Source: Perkinsus olseni (Eukaryota; Perkinsozoa; Perkinsida; Perkinsidae). Taken from it: a stretch of DNA of 29,673 nucleotides. Under the pieces are notes generated by a model that was not told the DNA's origin, searched no databases, and saw only the letters and a list, made by a program, of their open reading frames with translations. Shown here piece after piece: positions 22,937 through 29,673 of this stretch; the stretch's first letter is position 1, and the number at the start of each line of letters is the position of its first letter. Location: the NCBI GenBank assembly GCA_013115135.1, contig JABANP010000599.1, forward strand, positions 1 through 29,673. Reading direction: 5' to 3'. Both the position numbers and the translations under genes were made by a program.

Positions 22937-24815
22937 TTAATCAAGAGTATTAGAAGATGACTCGTAAGAGTCAACATCTGAACTATCCTCATTAGAGGAC
23001 GCAGAGTTCCAATCAACCACTGGAGGCAACCGAGAAGAGCTGGAGCCTCCACTAGAAGAGTTATTACTAGCTTTTTCACTAGAGCTCTTCGACTCGCTCC
23101 CCTCCGTCGACACCCTGGAGGCCTCGTCCCACTGGAGATTCCAGTTGTAAGAGACCACGCAGTCCACCAGACGCTCGCGGAACACCTCGTTGTTGGGGTT
23201 AGCTTTGAACCTCAGGTTCCATACTCGTTGTAATCGTGCATGGAGTGATTCACCGGATTGTTCAGAGGAAAGGCCGAGGCCAGCATCCGGAACAGTTTCG
23301 TACCGCTCAAGGTACTCTTCGACATGACTGCAGAGTACATGGACCTTCAGAGTGTAAGGGAGGCTGGTCGCTTCCCAAGCGGTACGGAACGACGCAATTG
23401 CCTGACTCCATCCTGGGACTCTCATAAGTCCGAGGCACTTGTCTTTTACCACCTTGAAAGCTTTGAGAGCCTCGACGAACGGCCTTGCCCGCTGTTCAAA
23501 AGGTATACGACCCGCTGCAATCTCATCGAGTAAGCGGGAACAACCGTTTCCTTCGAACGCTCCGTCGAAGTAGACCGAACGCCTTATATTGTACTTGACC
23601 AAGGCCTTACAGTGACGAGCATGAAGCGAGTTTGAAGCTCCTGATGTCTCCGTGGGACGGGCTTTATCGTATAGCTTGTTGACTATACCGAGCAGGAGGT
23701 GCAGTGGGGATAGGGATAGAAACTCCAGAGGCGAATTCACCCATTGAATCACCGGTTGAGCCACGACATTATGGGAAGCGCTCGATGATGCATTGATGTC
23801 GGTACAGAAGACAAAGGGCGTTGATGTAGCTTCAGAGTGACGATCCGTCTGCAGTGGAAGAGCCTCAGACCGGAAGAGAGGCCCAAAGACATCCCATTTT
23901 TCATCCAAGGCCTTCTTCAGCCCACCTTCTGGAAAATACACCCCATCCCGTCTCAGGATCTTGCAAAGCTCCCGAGCACTTCGCATACCAAGCCCCAAGT
24001 GCCCTAGACGCAGCAGGTCTCGTGCTGATTCCCTGCTCAGCACCACACCAGTCTCTTCTCCTCCATAAGAGAATGACGATACCCCAAGGTAGTGGTGAGA
24101 ATCCAAACTCACTCCAGAGGGCAAAGGGCTCTCATGGCCACTCTCAGTAGATTCCCTGAAGCGCTCCTCAAGCCTCTGAGCTACGAGCGTATCTGTGTAA
24201 CCTCTAGCAGCAACCCTCTCAGCGAACTTCACACCAGCTCTACGTGGGCGTTTCACTGTCCTGGCGCATTCACGATCATCATGATCTTCAACAGGGTTCC
24301 CGCATCGCGAGCAGACCCCTTTCGGGGGGAGACGCCGTTGATGGCCTTCCAGGTCCCGGAGCATTCGACTGCGCCTTCTTAACGAAGTTAGGGACAAGCG
24401 CGGAAGCAACGCTACACACCTTGCAGCGATCGGCCTCAGAGCAGATCGCCGCCTGACGGGTTGATACCGGATCGTAGTCCATGAGGAGAGCATCATAATA
24501 GTGCCGCTTCTCCTCATTCCACTTCTCGACGTCCATTGCACCAGTGCTCATCTTGTCCAAGCGAGTACGACACGCATTACACAGTACCTTCGGTAGCCTC
24601 AGGTTGGTTACCTCGGCTTTGAAGTCAACCTGGTAGAATTTTAGAGCTCGCTGACAGACCTCCTGCGTGGGAGGGTTGGCCGTTGTACCCCTCTTAGGTA
24701 AAGTGAGCCTAGCGAAGCAGAAACGACATACAACATACAGGTGTCGTAAGTGGTTCTCGTCAACAGTGGCAGCGACCTCCGGTGGGATGGTTAGATTCTT
24801 CTCGGACTTGGGCAT
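22937..24815 (-). CDS. transposase, RAG1 N-terminal-like zinc region, frameshifted
   Basis: Two overlapping frames make one protein of about 620 aa: 24815 to about 24330 (N-terminus), then about 24325 to TAA at 22937. The join is at a G6 run (24324-24329, C6 in the sense strand), where one base fewer keeps a single frame. The N-terminus has CxxC pairs at residues 30/33, 79/82 and 131/134, with HLRHL before the first and VDFKAEV before the second. RAG1 has LRHLCRIC, IDVKADV...FCHNC and CDIC in the same order. A fourth zinc cluster (CSRCGNPVEDHDDREC) follows a GPGRPS hinge. The catalytic region ends with PLHLLLGIVNKLYDKA and KVHVLCSHVEEYLERY, then GLGLSSEQSGESLHAR, in an order like the H..L..H...E end of RAG1/Transib cores. 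I could not assign all three acidic catalytic residues. The last 70 residues are Ser-rich. Family assignment rests on motif recall. Confidence 0.75.
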
Positions 24816-25109
24816 TAGTATTTTCTGAAACCTACTACGCTACTATGTGACTCATTGGCTCTATACATCTCCGCGCTAGTTCTGTTCCATATTCACTCAT
24901 TATTTGGAGATTGCTCTCCCATGGTCTCTAGCTTGATTGGTTGGTGGTTCGCTAGCAAGTCGACTCTTCCGTTTGATGAGCATGCCTAGATTGCGCCCAA
25001 GTAGCTAGCGCATTCCAGATGTGGGTGCTGCAATGTGTACCGGGATAGGGGGCGACAGTGCTTGACTCATCTACGCGTCTGTGACGTACTATAGCTACGT
25101 ATTTTGGCT

Positions 25110-25142
25110 AGTCCTGCATCTCTATATAATATATCTGTACGC
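25110..25142 (-). promoter_or_regulatory. possible transposase promoter (TATA-rich)
   Basis: A TATATAATATAT run (about 25122-25134) lies just inside the right terminal repeat, about 310 bp upstream of the transposase start at 24815. It is the only obvious TATA-like sequence on that side of the element. Confidence 0.3.
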
Positions 25143-25315
25143 GCAGGGCGAGCGCGACGCGCGAAAAACGCGCGATCGATTTTTGTCATCAATTGCAGAA
25201 TAATAAAACAGGAATAATTACAGATTCTGAATCTACATGAAATTCTCTATCATATGACATTCTCAATTTTCTGCGTCTTTATTAGACACTTCATCGCAAA
25301 AATCGGTCACCCGTG
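25143..25315 (-). repeat. right terminal inverted repeat, 173 bp
   Basis: Mirror of 22676-22848 with one mismatch. The ATG at 25254 that opens the following frame lies inside this repeat and is therefore not a natural Gag start. Confidence 0.97.
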
Positions 25316-25320
25316 GGTTG
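25316..25320. repeat. 5-bp target-site duplication, right copy
   Basis: GGTTG directly follows the right terminal inverted repeat and matches 22671-22675. Confidence 0.85.
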
Positions 25321-25916
25321 CTAAGATTGGCGAGTTCTTCTCTAATGATCTCGACAAGAAAAGCTACGAGACCTATGTTCGTAATTATGCTCTTATCTGG
25401 AAGTCAGAAGTGGTTCATACTAATATGAACATGGAAACTTCTGACGAAGATAGTCTTATACCGAGCCCAAGTATTAACCCTAAGAAGGGTAAGAAAGGGA
25501 AAGGTAATAAGTCAGTTGCTATGGTCTCTCCACCCACTTCATCGCCGAAGGTTTGTAGACGTTGTGGTTCCGTAGGGCACGAAGCTAGTACTTGTTATAA
25601 GACTCTGCCTGAAACCTTGATGAAACGTTGCCAACTTTGCGGTGATAGTAATCATAAGGCTCAACAGTGTCCGAAAGACAAGAATACTCTTCGTTGTTCA
25701 CGTTGCCACATGGTTGGTCACTTAGATGTTGTTTGTTATGTTCCTTGGAGCCAGATAGCTAGCCCCAAGGTCGGTACAGATCAGCCTCAACAACCCCAAG
25801 GTAACTTTAAGCCCCAGATTAACTACCAAAAGGATAAGCAGTCTGCAACCGATAAGGTTGCAGCGGGGCGGAAGGTGTCAGCAGTAGTACTGATTCTAAC
25901 TCAACGGAAGATATGA
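25316..25916 (+). CDS. gag: Gag C-terminal part: end of capsid and nucleocapsid
   Basis: After the transposon the frame continues with capsid-like sequence (VAKIGEFFSNDLDKKSYET) and a Lys-rich linker. Three CCHC zinc knuckles of the form C-x2-C-x4-H-x4-C follow: CRRCGSVGHEASTC, CQLCGDSNHKAQQC and CSRCHMVGHLDVVC. Three knuckles are typical of Pao-type Gag. It ends with TGA at 25914-25916 overlapping the ATG of the pol frame (ATGA). That might be genuine -1 frameshifting or reinitiation. However, the downstream frame already looks coding for about 15 codons before its ATG, and one base missing from a GGGG run (25865-25868) would explain the shift. Confidence 0.85.
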
Positions 25917-27763
25917 GTGCGGCTAGAGTCGATTGTTGTAAAGCTCAGATGGTTAGTAAACTTGAACTTCATGAAGGCCTATTACTTGGTTCTATTGAGG
26001 TTTACTCCAAGCATGCTGAAGGTAACTATGTTACTCTTAAAGGACTGCTAGATACTGGTGCGTCTACTGGTTTTATAGATGAATCGTTGGCTTACCAATT
26101 GCAGTCTAGTGGTACGGGCGTTATTCTTGATCTATCCAATGTTATGACCGTTAAGTTAGCAGACAAAACTAAACGTTCTCTGTCTAAGTATTGGGAATGC
26201 TATGTTCGTCAGCTAGCTAACGATGGCCAGATTGTCTGGAAGTTGATGAAGTTCAATATTATGCCGGGAACTAACACGCCTGGTATTATAATTGGTCGAT
26301 CACAATTCTCGGACCTTGGCTATGTCGTTGGTAAAACGGTGCATTGTGATGGTCAAGAGTGTTTGTTAGCCCACGTTGGTGACCCCAAACTGCAAGAAGA
26401 GTTCCCTGATGAGCCCTTTACGGTGAGTTGTGGACATGTGCTACAAGATCCGGTAGGTCATGAAGATCCTCTCCATGCAGAGAAGGTTGCTAGGTCTAGA
26501 AAAAAGGGTAAAATGGTATATGAGACTAAGGAGTATGATGGTAGGATAGCTGCCTTAGAGTGGAAATCCTCCAAAAGACCCCCTAGATCTTATGGCGCTG
26601 CCGTTAAACGGTCCGAACGGTTGCTTTTTTCTTTGAGGCGTGCAGGTGGTGACGATTTGGTCAAGAAGTACGATGAGCAATTTGAAGGTTGGCTAGAACA
26701 AGGCTTTATAAGTCCTGTTCCTGATGATCAAGTGAAACACTACTTGTTTCATCATCCGGTAATTCGTGTTGGTCATCCTACTACCCCTGTTCGTCCGGTT
26801 ATCAACGGTCAGTCACTCGACCCATACTTGAATGAAACTGTATGTGAGTTGCTTAGGATCGTTGATATCTTGGTTGGTTGGAGGCAAGCCCGTAAGTGGG
26901 CAGCCTTCGACTTGAGTAAGGCATTCTTACGCATTCAAATGCGCAAAGAGGATTGTCCTTACCTTGGTATTTATTGGAAGAACCAAAGCTATGTCTTTAA
27001 CGTCCTTCCATTTGGTCTTAGTATGAGTCCCTCTTGGTTGACGGCTAACATTAAAGAAGTGCTGGTACGTCTCAGTAAGGACCCCGCCTTTTCTTCGCAA
27101 GTCCTTCCTTATATGGATGACTTAATGTTGTTGGTGCAAGATGGTGCAGACATCATAACACAACAGCATGCCTTGGTACGAAGGTTCGAAGAAGATGGTT
27201 TTCCTATTGCTACGTCTAAGACGGTTTGGTTTACTCAAGCCGAGTCGTCTAAGATTTTAGTCGTTCCTTGGTATGGCGCTCTTTCCGACTCTATAGGAGT
27301 TAGCTTCACCTTCAAAGGAGATGTTGTTGATTCTCGTAGAAAGTTGGTAGCCATGGTTAACGCCTTTTACGACCCGTTAGGGCTTTGCCTCGAGTTCGAG
27401 ATGACTGGGCGAAAACTAATGAGGTTGGTATCTTCTCTAGAATGGGATGCAGATCTAACGCCTGAACTCTATTCCGAAGCTAATTCCTGGCTAACTAAAG
27501 CTAAGAAAATTGCCAAAGAATTTAGATGTCCTAGGTTAATAGACTGCTCTCAGTTGGTTGTTTATGCCGATGCTAGCGCTGACTCTTGGGGAGTCGATGT
27601 CCGAGACCGCCAAGGTGTACGCGTATTAGCTGTTGGTGGGTTATTTCCTGTAGATAGACAGGAAAAGTGGACCATCCCTAAGAAGGAACTACTAGCCTTG
27701 GTTCATAGCCGAGAAGTAGTAACTCGTATCTGGAAAGATTTCGGTGATAGTGATAGCAAGTAG
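25913..27763 (+). CDS. pol: Pol: aspartic protease, reverse transcriptase, first half of RNase H
   Basis: The protease active site is LLDTGAST near residue 47. The reverse transcriptase shows AAFDLSKAFLRIQMRKEDC, VLPFGLSMSPSW and the catalytic YMDD at residues 400-403 (27110-27121). A BEL/Pao-type linker follows (RKLVAMVNAFYDPLGL). RNase H begins with VVYADASADSWGV and IPKKELLALV, which carry the first Asp and the Glu of its active site. The frame then meets TAG at 27761-27763. The same frame continues directly afterwards, so this is a nonsense change inside RNase H or a readthrough stop, not a gene end. Confidence 0.93.
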   Translation: MSAARVDCCKAQMVSKLELHEGLLLGSIEVYSKHAEGNYVTLKGLLDTGASTGFIDESLAYQLQSSGTGVILDLSNVMTVKLADKTKRSLSKYWECYVRQLANDGQIVWKLMKFNIMPGTNTPGIIIGRSQFSDLGYVVGKTVHCDGQECLLAHVGDPKLQEEFPDEPFTVSCGHVLQDPVGHEDPLHAEKVARSRKKGKMVYETKEYDGRIAALEWKSSKRPPRSYGAAVKRSERLLFSLRRAGGDDLVKKYDEQFEGWLEQGFISPVPDDQVKHYLFHHPVIRVGHPTTPVRPVINGQSLDPYLNETVCELLRIVDILVGWRQARKWAAFDLSKAFLRIQMRKEDCPYLGIYWKNQSYVFNVLPFGLSMSPSWLTANIKEVLVRLSKDPAFSSQVLPYMDDLMLLVQDGADIITQQHALVRRFEEDGFPIATSKTVWFTQAESSKILVVPWYGALSDSIGVSFTFKGDVVDSRRKLVAMVNAFYDPLGLCLEFEMTGRKLMRLVSSLEWDADLTPELYSEANSWLTKAKKIAKEFRCPRLIDCSQLVVYADASADSWGVDVRDRQGVRVLAVGGLFPVDRQEKWTIPKKELLALVHSREVVTRIWKDFGDSDSK

Positions 27764-28288
27764 TCTGTGGTTATCCTTAGCGATTCCCAGATCAATTGTT
27801 ACCGCCTTCATAAGGAAATTCAATCCAAAGATACAAAAGCGTGGGAGTTGAAAACAATAGCTTCCTTACGCGGTTGGTTACTCAATAATGATGTTATTCT
27901 TCGTCATGTTGCTACTGATTGGAATGTAGCCGATGCGATTACCCGTGGTTGCTTTCCTAATCTGGTTGGTTCAGATAAGATCAACGCTACTATAGGTTGG
28001 TTGAGCTCTGGTTATCCTAACCAAGCTCCTTGGGGAGATACTATCAACTTCGAACACGAAGAATTGAAGTTTGAGAAGGCCCTCAAGAAAGACTATGATA
28101 GCCAGACTATGTTAGTAACGGATCAACATGAAGAAGAATGTGCTAATGCTAAGATAGCGCTCAAGCTCCCTCAACTCTCAGTTGGTCATCTTAAGGTTGC
28201 TATTCTGAAACACCAGAAGTTACTGAATAGACTTCGTTGGTGGTACAGTAAAGCTACCAAAAGACCGTATGTAGAGTTGAATATTTAG
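27764..28288 (+). CDS. pol: Pol continued: end of RNase H and linker to integrase
   Basis: In the same frame as the preceding segment. It holds the third RNase H Asp ([15 protein letters not shown]) and the last ([15 protein letters not shown]), the latter in the AD..TRG context typical of BEL/Pao. A Trp-containing segment follows ([14 protein letters not shown]), as in BEL/Pao polyproteins. It ends at TAG 28286-28288, again with the frame continuing open beyond it. Confidence 0.88.
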   Translation, partial: SVVILSDSQINCYRLHKEIQSKDTKAWELKTIASLRGWLLNNDVILRHVATDWNVADAITRGCFPNLVGSDKINATIGWLSSGYPNQAPWGDTINFEHEELKFEKALKKDYDSQTMLVTDQHEEECANAKIALKLPQLSVGHLKVAILKHQKLLNRLRWWYSKATKRPYVELNI

Positions 28289-28709
28289 GAAGCTTGGGAG
28301 AGGTTGGTGAGATTCGAGCAGAGATCATATCCTTCTACCCTCAAACTGATTGATCAGTATGATGGTATGAATGACTCTACCAATCTCAAAGAGAGGAATA
28401 AGTTTAAGGCCTACTATGAGGTTAGACAACCATCTGTTATCTTATATAGAGTGGTTCGTCAAAGTTATGATGGAGAACCTTATTATCAGATGGTTATTCC
28501 TCACGAAGACCCTATTACTTACGATCTCATTTATCTATTTCATTATTCTCGTGCTCACTCTGGTTTGGCGGTTACCCTCCAAGCGCTTAAAGAGGAATGT
28601 TGGTGGCACAATATGAGAAGGATGACTAAACGGTTCGTATCTTCATGTACTATATGTAAGTTGGTCCGAGGACGCCGAGAACATCCCGGTCTTTTCTGGC
28701 TTACTAAAA
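28289..28709 (+). CDS. pol: integrase N-terminal H2C2 zinc-binding domain
   Basis: Still in the pol frame. The zinc-binding pattern is H (FHYSRAH) with the second His four residues on, then [15 protein letters not shown] and a SCTICKLV C-x2-C pair. The frame is lost at an A5 run (28706-28710): the catalytic core continues one base later, as if the run had one A too many. Confidence 0.9.
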
Positions 28710-29673
28710 ATGGAACCACAACCTTGGTATGTCGTGGGTATAGATATAACTGGCCCATATACTAGGTCGAAGGAAGGTTATAAATATTTGCTCACTATGA
28801 CTTGTCAATTTTCAAGATTCATGGTGGTCATGCCGTTGGTGGATTTATCTGCTAAGTCGGTGTGTGAAGCATTTAGAACAACATGTAAAAGGTATGGTGT
28901 CCCTATGATATTGCTAAGTGACAATGGTTCCCAATTTGTTAATAAACAATTTGAGGACCTATGCCACGAAATGTCGATCGAACACAAGTTGGTTCCTAGA
29001 TACAACCCTCAGCTGGGGGGAGGTTACGAACGTTCTCATCAACTTCTTCATAAGGGCCTCCAAAGTTTGTTACTTGATAACCTTCAAAATGGCGAAGGTC
29101 AGTTGGTGGATTGGTATGACTTCTTAGATGACGTAGTATACGTTATCAATTCTAGACCATTGACGGTCCAAGGGTTGACTAAAACTAAAGTAACTCCCTT
29201 TGACCTTATGATGGCTAGATCGGTTGATTATCCGGTGATACCCTCTACTGTTAAGCAGAAGCATGGTATGTGGGTACAACGCTACGTCTCTGAGTTGAGC
29301 CAGAAGCCACTGCGGGGTGCCAACCAGATCAAGAAGGACTATCAACGTCGCCTAGGTCAACGACAAACTATCGTAGATAGGTATAAACCTATCTGGGAAG
29401 ACCGTAGAGAACGTAGTCGAGAAGCTGTTAATACTAAAGCTGCCAAGTATCCATCTCAAGAGGTGAAGGTTGGTGACTACGTCCTTATCCACAAACCCAA
29501 GAAACACAAATTGGATGTTTGTTGGGCTGGTCCTTACAAGGTTATTGATCGTTGCGGTGTCAAGGTAACTCTCAAAGTAGGTCAGACCGATTTGGTTGAT
29601 TCCATCGATCATGTACTGAAAGTAGAGCTGGGTAGTTCCTTCCCAAAACGTATAAGGACGGTTATTCCTCAAG
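28710..29673 (+). CDS. pol: integrase catalytic core and C-terminal module (runs off window)
   Basis: An open frame of 321 codons reaches the end of the window without a stop. The catalytic triad is Asp12 (VVGIDITGP), Asp71 (LLSDNGSQF) and Glu107 (GGGYERSHQ), with exactly 35 residues between the second and third acids, the classical D,D-35-E spacing. A GPY/F-type module ([11 protein letters not shown], about residues 269-279) lies near the C-terminus. The ATG at 28710 is probably not a real start, because the sequence is the continuation of the polyprotein after the A5-run shift. Confidence 0.92.
   Translation, partial: MEPQPWYVVGIDITGPYTRSKEGYKYLLTMTCQFSRFMVVMPLVDLSAKSVCEAFRTTCKRYGVPMILLSDNGSQFVNKQFEDLCHEMSIEHKLVPRYNPQLGGGYERSHQLLHKGLQSLLLDNLQNGEGQLVDWYDFLDDVVYVINSRPLTVQGLTKTKVTPFDLMMARSVDYPVIPSTVKQKHGMWVQRYVSELSQKPLRGANQIKKDYQRRLGQRQTIVDRYKPIWEDRRERSREAVNTKAAKYPSQEVKVGDYVLIHKPKKHKLDVCWAGPYKVIDRCGVKVTLKVGQTDLVDSIDHVLKVELGSSFPKRIRTVIPQ

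Larger units (their letters stand above)
22676..25315 (-). mobile_element. DNA transposon with RAG1-N-like transposase, nested in gag
   Basis: The element is 2640 bp and its boundaries are exact: 173-bp terminal inverted repeats (22676-22848 and 25143-25315) begin CACGGGTGACCG and are flanked by GGTTG on both sides. The repeats differ at a single position, which implies a young insertion. The only gene is a minus-strand transposase. A 5-bp duplication and CAC ends are the known habits of Transib elements and of RAG signal ends (CACAGTG heptamer). hAT, Tc1/mariner, piggyBac, PIF/Harbinger and Mutator usually make duplications of 8, 2, 4, 3 and 9 bp. Confidence 0.95.
20233..29673 (+). mobile_element. 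BEL/Pao-like LTR retrotransposon, interrupted, 3' end outside window
   Basis: Domains run in the order Gag, three CCHC knuckles, protease, reverse transcriptase, RNase H, integrase, which excludes Ty1/copia (integrase before RT). BEL/Pao traits are a YDPLGL linker after the reverse transcriptase, an AD..TRG motif closing RNase H followed by Trp-rich sequence, and three knuckles in Gag. The integrase ends in a GPY/F-type module usual for Ty3/gypsy. The copy is broken by a nested DNA transposon in gag, two in-frame TAG stops (27761 and 28286) and apparent one-base indels near 25865 and 28706. Codon use is visibly richer in A and T than in host genes. Confidence 0.85.

Noticed and set aside
25254..25315. 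Met at 25254 as the start of a 220-aa zinc-knuckle protein
   Set aside because: The first 20 codons are transposon terminal repeat; the true coding sequence is the interrupted end of Gag.

Overview
The window is eukaryotic nuclear DNA. The genes are split into short exons by GT-AG introns, many of them 42-65 bp long, and they encode clear eukaryotic proteins: a RUVBL2/Reptin AAA+ ATPase, a SEC14/CRAL-TRIO lipid-transfer protein and a LAPTM-like four-helix membrane protein. The host is probably a compact-intron microbial eukaryote. A Perkinsus-like protist is my best guess, but nothing in the sequence proves it.

Positions 1-19.7 kb are host sequence. Minus-strand genes follow one another: a 55-aa secreted Cys-rich peptide (257-90), a FAM133-like Lys/Arg/Ser-rich protein (3319-2387), a single-pass membrane protein (5339-3982), a SEC14-like protein (8889-5879, 12 exons) and RUVBL2 (14180-10267, 14 exons, essentially full length). 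RUVBL2 is head-to-head, across 465 bp, with a plus-strand LAPTM-like gene (14646-16393, 9 exons). Weaker minus-strand gene models lie at 16.6-18.7 kb. The spaces between hold a foldback element (1010-1353), a 5 x 31 bp tandem array (17024-17178), a (CAATT)7 tract next to AATAAA that looks like a LINE/SINE tail, and many short perfect hairpins. Five hairpin or palindrome sites fall within 19446-20050.

From about 20.2 kb to the end lies an LTR retrotransposon that runs off the window. It has Gag with three CCHC knuckles, protease (DTG), reverse transcriptase (YMDD), RNase H and integrase (H2C2, D-D-35-E, GPY module). Its polymerase reads like BEL/Pao: a YDPLGL-type linker after RT and an AD..TRG end to RNase H. 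The GPY integrase tail is more typical of Ty3/gypsy. The copy has two in-frame TAG stops and two apparent one-base indels at homopolymer runs.

The retrotransposon is interrupted in gag by a DNA transposon (22676-25315, 2640 bp). It has 173-bp terminal inverted repeats differing at one position, ends reading CACGGGTG and a 5-bp target duplication (GGTTG). It encodes on the minus strand a transposase of roughly 620 aa, split by one extra base in a G6 run. The transposase N-terminus has three CxxC pairs in a context that resembles the zinc-binding N-terminal region of RAG1. With the CAC ends and the 5-bp duplication, this suggests a Transib/RAG-related (N-RAG-TP-like) element, and it is the most interesting feature here.
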